Part shown: in pieces, positions 36,176-64,000 of the stretch
How positions within the stretch are numbered: the first letter of the stretch is position 1
How the letters are laid out: the number at the start of each line of letters is the position of its first letter
Source of the DNA: Candidula unifasciata
Taxonomy: Eukaryota > Mollusca > Gastropoda > Stylommatophora > Geomitridae
DNA length: 64,000 bases
Assembly: GCA_905116865.2 (NCBI GenBank)
Contig: CAJHNH020002672.1
Location: forward strand, 1-64,000
Direction of reading: 5' to 3'
The notes under the pieces: model-generated
What the model was told of the DNA's origin: nothing
The model's database searches: none
What the model saw: only the letters and a program-made list of their open reading frames with translations
Program-made: the position numbers and the translations under genes

Positions 36176-36700
36176 TTCAATGCTAACACTAGAACCCACT
36201 TCAGTCATTACACCAGACCTACCAGCTTTGATCCTTACACCAGACAAACCCAATTCAATCGTTAAAGTAGAACAACCCACTTCAGTCATTACACCAGACC
36301 TACCAGCTTTGATCCTTACACCAGACAAACCCAATTCAATCGTTAAAGTAGAACAACCCACTTCAGTCATTACACCAGACCTACCAGCTTTGATCCTTAC
36401 ACCAGACAAACCCAATTCAATCGTTAAAGTAGAACAACCCACTTCAGTCATTACACCAGACTACCAGCTTTGATCCTTACACCAGACAAACCCAATTCAA
36501 TCGTTAAAGTAGAACAACCCACTTCAGTCATTACACCAGACCTACCAGCTTTGATCCTTACACCAGACAAACCCAATTCAATCGTTAAAGTAGAACAACC
36601 CACTTCAGTCATTACACCAGACCTACCAGCTTTGATCCTTACACCAGACAAACCCAATTCAATCGTTAAAGTAGAACAACCAACTTCCATGCTTATACTA
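36176..36700. repeat. 81-bp tandem repeat, about 6.5 units
   Basis: Units start ACTTCAGTCATTACACCAGA and end AATCGTTAAAGTAGAACAACCC-like, and are almost identical. One unit lacks a single base (CCAGACTACCAGC at about 36467-36470), which breaks the otherwise continuous frame (PDLPALILTPDKPNSIVKVE). The 27-codon period keeps both strands open. I see no evidence of expression. Confidence 0.93.
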
Positions 36701-38569
36701 AGCAGCTCTGTGACCTAGAGATTTGTGAGATAGTTTCACAATGCAATCTTCCAAGTGTACCAGGGTTAGATTCCCACAGTGAGCCATTTAGTAAAACAAA
36801 CTGTTGTTCTCCATAATTTCAGGGTCGCGCTGTGCAAGAGATTGAGGCCTCACTGCATCCTGTTCTCATAGTCCGCCGTCTGTGGCTCAGGCAGTGACAA
36901 TTTAAAAGCACCAGGTTCATAATTGACTGGTGGAGTTATCTCCCATGACCACAAATATGAACAGTTACAGTCCAGATAATCATTTTCATTGCTCAGGGTT
37001 ATCCAGTTTGACTCAGTCTCTCTATGCAGAATGGCTAGACATCTGCCAAGAGTCTCTCACAAATCCCAAACAGTAACATCAGCAACCATTACCAGGTATC
37101 TCTATTTAAAAAAAAATTCACTTATGAACTGAATGACATGTCCATATAAGGAACTAATGACCTTAAGAGCACAAGGCAAATGGCTTGCCCACTTTAACGA
37201 TGAGATCCACACAAATCAGAGTAAACAACTCTAACATCTATTGTGATAATGACAACAATAATATTTATTTCAGGCACAGATTTCTCATATCACATAGACA
37301 AGTAAGATAATTTTATAATAAAACAAACAATGTGCATAAGAAAGGAACACAACGAACAACAAATAGATTGAATTATACCAGCCTCATGTTGAGGTACATA
37401 TTATCTTCATCCCTTGACCAGGAATACAAATGTCCACACCCAACACTGTTTTACTGTCCCAACGTTGCCTAGGATTATAATCTAGTGCTTTAGAATCTAC
37501 AGTCAGCTCAAGGTTTAGTTTCAGCAGCAGACACTTGAGTGACCACAACATTAGCACATAGAACATTGTAATTCTCAACATTATTCAAAACCTAGTCAAA
37601 ATGGATAAACCTGCTATCACTGTCAAATCAATTAATGCACTAAATGACAAACTGATAAATGTTGTCATGGTCGGTTCAGTAATAAACAAAAGGAAGGTGG
37701 TCAGATCAATAAACGTTGCTACCTGTATTAAAATATAAATGCAACCATGGATCAATGTTTCCAAATGTCAAACTAATATATGGTGTAAAATAAAATAATT
37801 TTCTTCTTCTTCTATCGTTTGCTTGAAATAGATTATCTAAATCTGCAATGCTGTAACTAATATGAACTAGTATGATGCTATCAATGTCGAACCAAAAAAT
37901 GTTATATCTGTGAAAGCAATTACTTTTACTAATGTCAACCCCCTTAACCCTTTTTTCCCAAGAATCCTAAAAGCCGACAGCTCCAGCTGGGTCCAATTCC
38001 CCATAAATGTCACTTTTCCAACTTGCATATAATGATCTGTTTATGAAAAGCATTATTAGTTCTATTGGCCGAGTTTGCGCCTGCGCAGACATTTATATAA
38101 ACTACTGGGGCATTTAGGAAGTTTTCCTTTGAGCTTAAGGGCTTTTTTAAAGCCAAGTTAACAAAATGAGAAACTGGTATAAAAAATTGTTATACAACAT
38201 TTGTAGGCATCAAAGGTGAATACAAGTTACTGTTGACTTTTTCAATTACATTAGCTGCTTCAAGTGGTTAACATTCACATCCGGACACATTACTGAAGTG
38301 AAACACTGCTTAGGTAACATTGATCAAAATATTTTGAAGGGCCGTCTGCTTCAATTTCTGCCCTAAGGGCCGTTGATCCTAGTGTTGTGTGAGTCACGTG
38401 TGAGTAATGGTATCTTTGGTGAGACAACATACCACAAAATGCTACTGTAATTTTATATAAATTCACAAAAAAGTCCACAGATGACATACGGTAAAGTGTG
38501 CACATCTATCTTTGGATGGACGCTGTATCTTTGTGATCATGCCAACAAAGATTCCATAAACCAGTCAAC
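36701..38569. other. No gene seen; LINE tail and NRF1-like site
   Basis: Mostly AT-rich. TTCTTCTTCTTCTATCGTTTGC at 37802-37822 begins a small copy of the RNase H-LINE 3' end (37798-37865, minus). TGCGCCTGCGCA at 38087-38098 is one base from the NRF1 consensus, but no start or exon follows. Confidence 0.35.
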
Positions 38570-39185
38570 ATATGCTGTCCTAATGAAACCAGTCAACATA
38601 TGCTGTCCCAATGAAACCAGTCAACATATGCTGTCCCAATGAAACCAGTCAACATATGCTTTCCCAATGAAACCAGTCAACATATGCTGTCCCAATGAAA
38701 CCAGTCAACATATGCTGTCCCAATGAAAGCAGTCAACATATGCTGTCCCAATGAAACCAGTCAACATATGCTGTCCCAATGAAACCAGTCAACATATGCT
38801 GTCCCAATGAAACCAGTCAACATATGCTGTCCCAATGAAACCATTCAACATATGCTGTCCCATCGAAAGCAGTCAACATATGCTGTCCCAATGAAACCAG
38901 TCAACATATGCTGTCCCAATGAAACCAGTCAACATATGCTGTCCCAATGAAACCAGTCAACATTTGCTGTCCCAATAAAAAAAAGTCAACATATGCTGTC
39001 CCAATGAAACCACTTAACATGCTGTTCTAGTGAAACCAGTTAGCATAGGCTGTCCCAATGAAACCAGTCAACATATGATGATATCCTAGTGAAACCAGTC
39101 AACAAATGCTCTCCAGTAAAACCAGTTAACATTTGCTGTCCCAATGAAACCAGTCCACAAATGCTGTCCCAGTAAAACCAGTTTA
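38570..39185. repeat. 28-bp minisatellite, about 21 units
   Basis: AAACCAGTCAACATATGCTG then TCCCAATG. Central units are nearly identical; units after about 38975 decay quickly. Confidence 0.94.
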
Positions 39186-41269
39186 TTACTGATTACAATT
39201 AAATCCTCCGCTCAACTCCTTATGTCCCGCACCACACACCATGTATGATCTCTGCCATTAGTATGAATCCAGTAACACTTCACTGTCATATTATATATTT
39301 TATATTTTTGGTCTCCGCACATAAAAATGTCTGGCTACATGTTTACCATGTAACATAGTTATTCATACATGTTTGACAGTAAGACATCCCAGTTTTTCCT
39401 ATTGTGAACTCACTGAGTTAATCTTCTACGACTGCCAGAGATTGCATTTTTCTTGATAAAGACACTATTCAGACACACAGCTTGGTCAGTAAAACAGCAT
39501 CGGAGCAAACTGAAATGGGTGAGGTGAACACTGCTGTGAGGCAAGTTACTGAACCTCGACCTTGAGTTCATGAGAAGATTTACAGATATCTCCCAGCCCA
39601 GGGCTACAAAACCGTAAGCAGGTTTGAAAACTTTGATTCGACTTCAAGAGTTAGCAAAAAGAAACAAAACAATTACAAGATATACCACGAATGAAATTTA
39701 CAATACAAAGAAAGATACAAATTTTGAAATTACAGAAAAGTCAATAATGAGAAATTGTAATCGATGTATTTAATCATAACAATTGTGCGATTTTCTCAAG
39801 AATATTAAGAATAACACATCATTTTATTACATGTCCGTGAAGAAAGCACTGTGACAATCATACATATGTAAATGTGACAGCTCTTGACATATATCCTTTT
39901 TTCTTTATCACTCCCTAGACAGCCATAAAAACATATGCACATTCTCTCATCCTATCTCTCTCTCTCTCACACAAAACATTCTCACACACATGTATCACTT
40001 TCACAGAATGTTTATTTGTACCATTCCCCCTTCTGCCTCTCAGTACACTACCTAGATTTCAAAGAAATTAAAGAGACAGCAGTCTGGTATTTCGGCAAAT
40101 ATGCACAAAAACTCTCACAAATGAAAAGCAAAGAATGTCGACCACTGATAAAATGGAGGCAACAGTGACTTTTGATTTCCAAAAGTGACATCTTCATAGT
40201 TCTCGATTCTAGCCTAATTCTAAAGTTACTGCATTCAGTAAGGATCAACAGCTGTCCCTGTAAAGTTTTCAAGTTCAAAACCATAGTTCCTCACGGAGGC
40301 TCTTCATTCTTTTTATCATTTCTGCGTCTATTTTATGGCTATTCAGCTGACAGCATGCGGGCCAAATATGGCCCATGGAGGCCTAGCAAGTGGCCCGGAG
40401 GTCACTGCCAGTTGTATTGTATTAGTGATCTTTCTATGTTGGGGCTCCAGCCTCTGGGCCGTGATGATCCTTATTTCTAAAATTTTGGCCCGAGTAAACT
40501 TACTCAACAGTCTTGGTCTAACTCATCTCACAAACAAACATTCATGTACAGACTTTATTTGGCAATTTGTCCCCTCTACTATAGCTTAAGCACAAAGTAC
40601 AACCTGGCCCTATATATAAAATGTATACATAGTGTCAGATTTACTTAAAGGCAGTCAAACTAATTATTTACAAATGAATTTATGTCAATGGCAGAGCAAT
40701 ATATTACTCACATATTAGTGTGGACATAAGGGGTTCAACCCCTAACAGAGCCTCATACTGGCCATGTCATGACAAGTTCAGTGTGTACACATTTAAAACA
40801 GTGATCAGTACGTCAACATTACAGGGACGCACCCAAACATAAACATACTGTCCAGGATATGTAGTGTGAAAGAAAGAAACAGCTAATTTTCTGGCTACAA
40901 AAGTGATAGCTACAGGAACAGTCATACCAGACAAAGAAGATATTCTGAAGACTATTAATGAACAAAAGTTGATAGAAGACATGAGGTTAGATGAAATAAC
41001 ATGTGAACGAATGTGTGAACAAGGAATCAGGTGGGGATCCAGCAAGGATGGACATATGAGAGGAATAGAAGGATGTATATGTATAATCAATGTGCTACAG
41101 GAATAGTTAGCAACTACAACTTAGGACATTTGCTGTGGGAGACAGATCATCTATGGGTATGCATGCCTGATGTGCTATGATGTCGATTCTTAAATCAGTC
41201 AATAGTGAAAACAGAACAAAACACACACATCTTGAATATCTACAATAAATGTTCTGTCTAAAGTGTGTA
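39186..41269. other. No gene seen; possibly distal 3' flank of the ribonuclease gene
   Basis: AT-rich DNA without repeats or supported exons. Could contain alternative poly(A) sites for the minus-strand gene (for example AATAAA near 40560). Confidence 0.3.
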
Positions 41270-42398
41270 TTTATTAGTAACTAATGTAATGGCACTTCCA
41301 CATGAGCTGAATGTAGACAAGACCAGTAGCAACTGCAATGCTAGTTGCTCTCAAAATTGAAATTATGCTCAGAAACTTTGTAGCTTAGAGAGAGTATACT
41401 GTCTATGAAAGCATACAGACAGGGGCAGACTATCAATGTGTGAACAACTAAATGCACAAGATGGCAGAAGGAAGCACTTATTAGCGGCCGGCACAAGCAT
41501 CCACACAGGCTGGACAAACAGGGATATGGCAGCTCATTAAAACAAATTATGATGTGAATGCTTTTTACAGAGAGATGTGAAAAGATGATAAAGAAAGGAT
41601 ATGAAGCAGCAAAGGAGAGATCAAAGAAAAAAATTAACAAAGAACAGTTCAATGAACAAACAATATTTATATACACAGTATATGTGCACACAAAGAATAC
41701 ATAAACAGAAAAAAAATGGGTATGTGAACAAACAAAAGGCCTATAAATTATATGCTGATCAGGAAAAAAATATAAGCAATTGAAAATGTTATCAAGTTTT
41801 CAACATATACATAAATTAACAATAGACATTTTATAAATTAAAAGACAACCTCACAAAAGACAGGAAAGTGAACAAAGGAACGCAATAAACAATGACAAAG
41901 AATGACATTTAAATTAAAAACTAACAAATGACAACCAATCAAATAAATAAAACATGATAAACATTTTGAAAAAAAACAAAAAGACTAAAAGTAGAAACAA
42001 AGTATGTAAGGCAAGCAAGTAGGACAGGAACAAAGACAGTGAGGTTTAAGGCACGTACCAGACAGTTTATATCTTAGACAAACAGAAACAATTAACAACA
42101 CTGATAAAACTAAGGAAGTACACTTCAAGAAGAAGAAAACTACATGCTGTACAAGTTGACATCAGTATATGTGCTTATTAAGCAAATTCATAACAAATAT
42201 TTACTGTGACGTAAATGTAGATTACATATGAAGCATACAGCTCCATAAATAGATGTCAATGTGACAAATATACATATGATGACCCTGAAGTCAATTGTCA
42301 GGACACTGACTACGTAACTACTCGACCCTGTAACAGGTCCTGTTTCGGCACATCTACAAACGATGAAAGTCCAGTTTCTGTTTGTGTGTGTATGTGTT
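41270..42398 (-). other. Probable 3' UTR of the ribonuclease gene, first canonical poly(A) signal
   Basis: Downstream of the stop codon the minus strand is AT-rich and has no convincing ORF. The first AATAAA I find on this strand reads from 41275 to 41270. Transcript data could extend the 3' end further, since regulated mRNAs of this family often have long 3' UTRs. Confidence 0.4.
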
Positions 42399-57967
<15,569 letters not shown>

Positions 57968-58185
57968 TTTCTACCAACCCAAACACCGCACCGCTACAAA
58001 CATAGCTATAACTTCATATACTATACAACTAATACCAATATTCCTCTTTAAAAAAACAGCAAACAAATCACTAATGAACGTTTGCAAATTGAAAATTAAT
58101 ATTTATATTAGTTTCCAATTAAGAAAAGGGCTGTGGAGCGTCAGTGTGTGATTATCATAATCCACGCCATGTTTTGTTGACAAGT

Positions 58186-58462
58186 GTCCCACTTCCTGCC
58201 AGGAACAGGGACGCCACTTGACTGGGCGCGCCCCGCCTCCCTTGGCTAATTTTACCATGATGATGATGATTAGGGGGGGGGGAGGAGAGGAGGCCTTCGT
58301 GTAAACGTTCGTGCGACAGCAAAGTTGTGACACATTTAGGAAGCTTGTTAAAGATAAACATTGCTGGTTGGTCCAACTTCCCCACTTGCCGAAAACCTTC
58401 CTAGGTAATTAAAAGCCATAAAAAAAAGTGTATGCTGTGTTTTGCTATTAGCGTTGACGTCA
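58186..58462 (-). promoter_or_regulatory. Candidate promoter region of the ribonuclease gene (GC box, ETS, CRE)
   Basis: About 220-500 bp upstream of the ATG there is an ETS-type site (CAGGAAGTG on the minus strand, 58186-58200), a GC-rich stretch with a GC box (58218-58245, CGCGCCCCGCC on the plus strand) and a perfect CRE palindrome TGACGTCA (58455-58462). The surroundings are AT-rich, so the GC-rich block stands out. Function is inferred from motifs only. Confidence 0.4.
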
Positions 58463-58777
58463 CTGCAGATTGGGCATTCTCATGCGTGCTCAGTCGTTTG
58501 ATGTATGTAAAAGATTATGCAATTTTATGGTTGTTCATTCGTGTCAGTTCATAATATGAGCTGATGTAATTAGGCCAGGCTGTTTAAAAAAACAAATAAG
58601 GAATAAGTATTAATATTAACTAACAATAATCAGAAAAGTTTGTGCAAACAATCCAAACAATTTGTGGGCTGAACGATTAAGTGGTCGGGTTCCCATCTTA
58701 CACATGGATGTAATTGTCTACATAAACATTCGATCACATATAGTGATAGAACATGGATACTGGAGCAAGGTTCTTAA

Positions 58778-59196
58778 CCTCTTTGCCACCACAGCTTTAA
58801 CCCCTAGTGTCCGTTTGTTCCTAGCTATGGGATTGTTAGTGGGTGTGCTCAAACTCACAGACAGGTCCCTTTTGGACAAAAAGAGTTACGCCAGCGCTTT
58901 AGAAAGTTCGGTCATGTTGGAGCAATTTGTATTTTCCAGTTAACGGATATGAACAAAGACTGCTACATCGATAGATATATAGGCCTAACCCCTCTGCCAC
59001 CACAGCTTTAACCCCTAGTGTCCGTTTGTTCCTACCTATGGGATTGTTAGTGGGTGTGCTCAAACTCACAGACAGGTCCCTTTTGGACAAAAAGAGTTAC
59101 GCCAGCGCTTTAGAAAGTTCAGTCATGTTGGAGCAATTTGTATTTTCCAGTTAACGGATATGAACAAAGACTGCTACATCGAAAGATATATAGGCT
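58778..59196. repeat. 211-bp tandem duplication
   Basis: GCCACCACAGCTTTAACCCC begins at 58785 and again at 58996; the copies differ at only a few positions (for example TAGCTATG/TACCTATG). Very recent. Confidence 0.93.
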
Positions 59197-59483
59197 TAGT
59201 TTACTCAAACGGACATGCATGAACGTGAACCTGAAGACACACCATTCATATCAACTGTCGGGACCATTCTATTCTGATTCTGGCTTTTGGGACTACCTGC
59301 TCGTCAACACACTGGTACATCGATGTTATAGGATCTCATTCTCGCCCTCTTTTCTGATCTTGAAGGGCGAATAGACAGACAGTCGGACATACTGGGAAAT
59401 AGACACCCGCAAATTGGAAGTATGAACCGACACATTGACAGACAGACTAACAAACAGACGGACAGAAAAACAAAGAGACGGAT

Positions 59484-59600
59484 AATTGTCATGTGTCCCA
59501 AACAAGATTATTTGTGTGACTGGATAATTGTCATGTGTCCCAAACAAAATCATATGTGTGACTGAATAATTGTCATGTGTCCCAAACCACATAGTGTGAC
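59484..59600. repeat. About 48-bp tandem repeat, 2.5 units
   Basis: ATAATTGTCATGTGTCCCAA appears three times. Confidence 0.9.
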
Positions 59601-61489
59601 GGACTTTAATTCTTCAGTTTGGTCAGAGATTACTCGGAGAAACTGACAACATGTTAATTTTTGACAAAATGTGGACGCAACAGTAACATTCTCGTGACTA
59701 CTGCACGTCATTATAACCCACCCCCCTCCCCCACCCCTTTTTTTCTCACAGTTTTGGATTTGGTTTGACCTTCTGAAATTTAACACGGTAAAAAAAATAT
59801 TTGAGGGCTAATAAATCTGGCAACATGAAAGTGAAATCTGCAGTAAATGTTGCAGATAAATTATTGAAGGCGTAGCTCGGTAAGAGAAAAACTGATGACG
59901 AGAGTGGGAACAGTTATTTAAACTGAACAAAACACATCACAGTGGAACATTTGTGGGTTTAAAACAAAATAGTTTACGACTGTGCTGTAGTAGAAGACAA
60001 ACATCTTGACGTTGTTGCTGTTGTTTTTGTCAAACTGTTGTTGATGATGTTGTTTGTGAATCATCAAGAAGACTGTGATTGGTATCTCAAGTCCACTGCA
60101 TCCACATTGAGATAGCCTGAGCCACAATCAAGTTTAGGGTAGAGATGTTTCTCTTGATCCTGCCTCAAAGTAGCAGCCCCACGGTGACTGTACTCCCGAG
60201 CTCTCCATGTCCTCTCAAAGACCAGAAGTCAGTGGCCTAGACCAGACTAACTGAGCTTTTCTCACGGTGCCATGTATTACTGTTGTAGCGCCGTTGAGGA
60301 TCTAAATCTGTGCATACACGGATAATACAGAGATAGTCAGTGTTGTGGGTAGGATTTCTAATTTTTAGATGAAGCTTAGAGGTTACTTTGCTCTTTTCGA
60401 ATTCCAATAACAGAGGGATTCTTAGACGTACATACAGATCATCTCCCAGTCCATTGTCTCGCGACTGGATAAGTCGGAAAGAGGAATGGAGAAGGGCTAG
60501 GAAGGGAGAGAACCATATCTCTATATTTTACATTGGAAAGTCGAAGACAATGAAATTAACTCATCTGTGAGAGACAACAAAAGACACTTCAACTTTCCAG
60601 CTACCCTTTGAGTCCTAAAAGAAAGGTGTTTGCGAGCTGGTGTGAGCCATGATGCCTCTTCATAACCGTAACAACGTTTTGTATTTAACTTAAGTCTAAT
60701 ATATTTTCGAGAAACGCATAACATCAGCAAATAAAGATAGATATTTTCATGCAAAATCGCCGATATAAATCCGAAAGGTGGTCTACTCTAGGGATACTAA
60801 CATTTAAAAGCTTGAATACAATTAAGGGAAACGAATTCTGAAAGTAATTCTTGAATGCAAGATAATGCAGTACAGTCAAATCTATTCATAACATTAGAAC
60901 AAATGTCTATAACAGCAAGTTAAACACACACACACACACACATACACACATACACACACACATACATGCACAAACACACATACAATAAACGTCTAATTCA
61001 AATCAAATAAATGCAGAAAGCCAAAACAAAAATTACCTTCTATACTTTTGCCATTCTCTTTAAAATGACCAGACGAACCTGTTTATCCAGTTATAGTTAT
61101 TTAAAGTACTGCCTTAGTAAACTGCTCGACAACAACAAAAAATAGGTATCCAGTTCGCATTAAGTAGTTCCCGACAGCCAGACGACCGGCGTGCTCATAG
61201 ACATTAACCAGTCTAATATCAAATCTATCTGCACGATCCCAGTATCAGGCAGATGATGGCAGACTCCGTGACGGAAACTGTCATCTCAGTCAGCTCTCCG
61301 TCACGATTCTCGTGTGCTTGTGTTCCAACACACAGGTGCAGACAAGAAATCTGCCCCACGGCCACGTTTAGCAACGTCTTTATCATTTTTGCTAACGCCA
61401 GAATCAGTACGTTATAGGTATATTTAGTCATACATCTGACCTATTTATCTCAGTGTTATACTGATATACTCTTTTTCTTGCTAATAGTC
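59601..61489. other. No gene seen; CA microsatellite
   Basis: Interrupted (CA)n at 60926-60985. ORFs are short and unsupported. Confidence 0.35.
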
Positions 61490-61870
61490 ACACATAGGGG
61501 CTTTTGAGCTGAAATGCTATAGAAAGATTCTCAGAATATCTTGGACAAAGAAGAGGAGAAGTATTGACATCTTAAAAAATCTGAACATCAGGGAAGATTG
61601 GCTAATATTAAGCATCCTTTCTCGGAAACTGAAATATTTAGGTCATATCAAGTGCCACGACGGACTTAAAAAAATATAGCAGAAGGCATGGTACCAGGAA
61701 GGAGATATAGGGGCCTACCGACACGAAGATGGGCACAGTATACAAGTGACTCCTTGAGTATGAGAGTACATAAGGCGGGAGAACTGTCGAGAGAGCGAGT
61801 TTCTTTCAGGCAGACCGTGGTGAGAGCGACGTTCTGCAAAGGACCTGCTACACGATGATGATGATGAGTC
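61490..61870 (+). mobile_element. RTE-type LINE 3' end
   Basis: The plus frame reads FELKCYRKILRISWTKKRR, LSRKLKYLGHIKCHDGL, then after a frame break PGRRYRGLPTRRWAQY and VVRATFCKGPATR, ending in CACGATGATGATGATGAG. The motifs C(Y)R(K)ILRISWT and LGH are typical of this LINE class. Confidence 0.8.
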
Positions 61871-62024
61871 ACACATTAAGAAAAAGCCCATCTCACCATA
61901 GATATGTTGGACTTTTGTTAGCATTTTCGTATAAAAGCTGTACACATTTTTTATTGTGTTGCATACTGCTGCATACAGTAAAAAAAGTATGAACTGAGCT
62001 GATATAATCGAAACTGCAAGCACT

Positions 62025-62235
62025 TGTAAAGGACCTTTTTCCCCGACTTCAGGAGTATTAGGCAAATAGGACAAGACCTTTATTTTTAGACCAATCGGCA
62101 CTTGGTGGGTGATGTTGTCATCACCACCCCAGCCGTCTTTACTTCCCATGACTTTTTGTAGTACTCATTTAAAGTTGGATTGACCTGGGAGCCAAAGTCA
62201 TTATAACAAAAATCCGGCTCTGATCTTCCGATCCG
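62025..62235 (-). mobile_element. tRNA-derived SINE family 1, copy 7
   Basis: AAAGGACCTTTTTCCCCGAC (tail) to GACCTGGGAGCCAAAGTCAT (body), diverged and lacking a clear head. Confidence 0.75.
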
Positions 62236-62514
62236 TACGCACAACGGTTGTTGTTTTTATATCGTGTCCATATTGTATACACATTTCTGCTACAACATCT
62301 AAGACTTTTCTCACTTTATCTAAATCTATGGCCTGGAACATGTAACCTGGAGATGCAGTATTGTTTTCCTGTCTTTATATGTAAACTGTTGAAAAGTCAC
62401 ATCTGATTTTAATTCGCACTTAACACACACATTTTTCATCAAATCATGCATCCACAATGGATTATATGCTACTTCGTAACCGTTCTGTGGTGCCCCAGTA
62501 TATCTGTATCGTAA

Positions 62515-62620
62515 TTCTAGTAGCAACAGCAGCAGTGGTGGTGACATGAGTAGTAGTAGTGGTGGTGGTGGTAGTAGTAGCAGTTGTTTTTGTTGTTGTT
62601 GTAGCAGTAGCATTAGTAGT
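62515..62620. repeat. GTA/GTG trinucleotide repeat
   Basis: AGTAGTAGTGGTGGTGGTGG and GTTGTTGTTGTAGCAGTAGC blocks. Confidence 0.92.
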
Positions 62621-62624
62621 AGTC

Positions 62625-62930
62625 TTCTTCTTCTTCTTCTTTCGTTCGCCTGAAATAAGTTGTCTATATCAGCAGTTTTGTCTCTTGTATAAATTTCACT
62701 GTCGTTGTTAGTTCATTCAGTGGTCCATAGAGTTTCACGTTCCACTGTTTTTCTTTCTGGCCAAAAGGTTTGCCTTAATGTGTCAAATTCTGTGCAGTCC
62801 TGGAGTACATGCTCTGCTGTCTGGGGCACATTTCCACAGGTGCACATGGCTGATACACCTATCTTGAATTTTGTGTACATGTAGTTACGTAATCGATTGT
62901 GCCCTGTTCTGAGGCGGAGGATAATGACTT
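62625..62930 (-). mobile_element. RNase H-LINE 3' end, best-preserved copy
   Basis: The minus frame reads VIILRLRTGHNRLRNYMYTK, then a Cys-Cys-His-Cys cluster (CTCGNVPQTAEHVLQDC), LRQTFWPERKT and a stop, followed by a short 3' UTR ending in (GAA)n at 62642-62628. The LRTGHNRL plus zinc-cluster C-terminus is typical of RNase H-bearing LINEs. Confidence 0.82.
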
Positions 62931-62978
62931 GTAGTAGTAGTAATAGTAGTAGTAGCAGCAGCAGCAGCAGTAGTAGTG

Positions 62979-63047
<69 letters not shown>

Positions 63048-63210
63048 ATAGTAGTAGTAGCATCAGTAGCAGTATTAATATAAGTAGTAGCAGCAACAGT
63101 AGCAGAAGTAACACAGCAGTGGTAATGTCAATAGTAACATTAGTAGTCGTAGTGGTAGTTGTAGAGCAGCCGCAGCAGCAATAGTAGTAGTAGCAGCAGC
63201 TGCTGTTGCT
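62931..63210. repeat. AGT/AGC trinucleotide array
   Basis: A nearly pure (AGT)n core at about 62982-63048, flanked by AGC-rich triplets. Directly abuts the LINE coding remnant. Poly-Ser and poly-Leu frames are artefacts. Confidence 0.95.
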
Positions 63211-63637
63211 GTGGTTGTTATAACAGTTGGCACGCTTTACCTAAACGCGTTATATCCATATCTCGACCAGTCACTTCCTTGACAAACTTAATGTCCTGGT
63301 TGTTAAATAGTGCTTTCCTGTCTGATCTAGATCTTGGTGGCACGAGTAGAACAAAACTGCGAGCCCAGACACGATGATGCACAAATGTCATTAATAATTT
63401 GTTTATCGCTGATATTTTGAACCAAAATCCTTATCTTATCATTTATATCACTGGTTCACCTCTGTTGTGTCATGGTTATTGAGTAAGCCTGTTATAGTGT
63501 ACTCCACAAGTAGTGCCTAACTTAAAAATCTGTAAATCAGTAACCCTTCGCTGTCAGCTATCGGCAGTTGGCTTGCAACATGTTAATTATCATGTTATTG
63601 CTAGAAAATAATTTAAATATTAAAAATTAGTTGCGTA
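63211..63637. other. No gene seen
   Basis: Mixed-composition DNA without supported ORFs. Confidence 0.35.
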
Positions 63638-63855
63638 TCCTTTACAGGACGTTGCAGAACCAGCCCCATCACTTTCTGGCTTTTGTGGTTTTTCTAGGAA
63701 AATCTTCGTCAATTAGTTTGCCATTGCCTTCTTGATGGTCGGCTCTCGGTACCACGGTCTAAACCATCGCAAGACACACTGTCCGCAGCTGGGATCGAAC
63801 CCGGCATCCCAGCATTACGAAGCGCGTTCGCAATGCCTAAGCCACAGACGCCGAC
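63638..63855 (-). mobile_element. tRNA-derived SINE family 2, copy with complete head
   Basis: Minus strand: GCGTCTGTGGCTTAGGCATT (A box), GGGATGCCGGGTTCGATCCC (perfect B box GGTTCGATCCC), body CACAAAAGCCAGAAAGTGAT and tail CAACGTCCTGTAAAGGATAC. Head differs from family 1. Confidence 0.85.
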
Positions 63856-64000
63856 AATTTAAATATAAACAAACATTTTTCGTTTTGCTTTATTTGCGGT
63901 AGTTAAAAAATTAAAAACACAAACTGCGATTCAAAGCATACACTTAGCGAGTGAGGCGAACTCCCCAAGACATCAAATCGCACTAGTTTTAGCAGCAATC
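63856..64000. other. Window end, nothing identified
   Basis: AT-rich sequence without features. Confidence 0.3.

Noticed and set aside
63638..63855. tRNA gene
   Set aside because: A and B boxes are present but the head continues into a shared SINE body; no credible acceptor stem or anticodon loop.

Overview
The window is eukaryotic nuclear DNA from an animal, most likely a marine or freshwater invertebrate; a mollusc or other lophotrochozoan is my inference. It has one clear spliced gene, no operons or ribosome binding sites, decayed LINE fragments, tRNA-derived SINEs and an unusually large number of minisatellites and microsatellites. Nothing looks bacterial, viral or organellar.

The one secure gene lies on the minus strand, 42399-57967. 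It is a five-exon gene for a Regnase/ZC3H12-type ribonuclease with a predicted 1351 residues. All four introns have GT-AG ends and compatible phases. The protein has two KH-like segments near the N-terminus, a UBA-like helical region (about 344-385), the NYN/PIN nuclease domain (about 453-600, acidic residues present), a C-X5-C-X5-C-X3-H zinc finger (622-638), a long Ser/Pro/Gln-rich linker with a DSG motif, and a conserved C-terminal helical domain (about 1306-1351). By family knowledge it should cleave stem-loop mRNAs in the cytoplasm and restrain inflammatory or stress transcripts. A GC-box/ETS/CRE-containing stretch upstream (58186-58462) may be its promoter.

Region by region. 1-5 kb: LINE reverse transcriptase remnants (RTE-like and jockey-like, one nested in the other) and a 44-bp minisatellite. 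5-13 kb: isolated plus-strand exon-like ORFs (5461-5624, a duplicated 68-codon ORF at 9611 and 10250, and 12947-13159), a 130-bp MITE-like element and a 1.2-kb 26/27-bp array. 13-23 kb: a 61-bp array, an (AT)41 tract, a 1.5-kb 48/51-bp array with higher-order structure, 1.3 kb of CATA/CACA repeats, and a 42-bp hairpin-forming array. 23-36 kb: SINEs, LINE RNase H fragments and long TAC/TGC trinucleotide arrays. 36-42 kb: 81-bp and 28-bp arrays, then the probable 3' UTR of the ribonuclease gene. 42-58 kb: the ribonuclease gene, with at least seven unrelated tandem arrays in its introns and none in its exons. 58-64 kb: promoter region, a recent 211-bp duplication, LINE and SINE fragments and trinucleotide repeats.

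The most unusual observation is a 54-bp intronic minisatellite that starts exactly at the exon 4 splice donor. It repeats the donor sequence about 14 times downstream of the real one, and each copy is a potential decoy 5' splice site. Other notable points are the KH-like plus UBA-like plus NYN plus CCCH architecture, the higher-order repeat, the 42-bp hairpin array with a two-sided base change, and the duplicated acidic micro-ORF whose six differences are all amino-acid changing.
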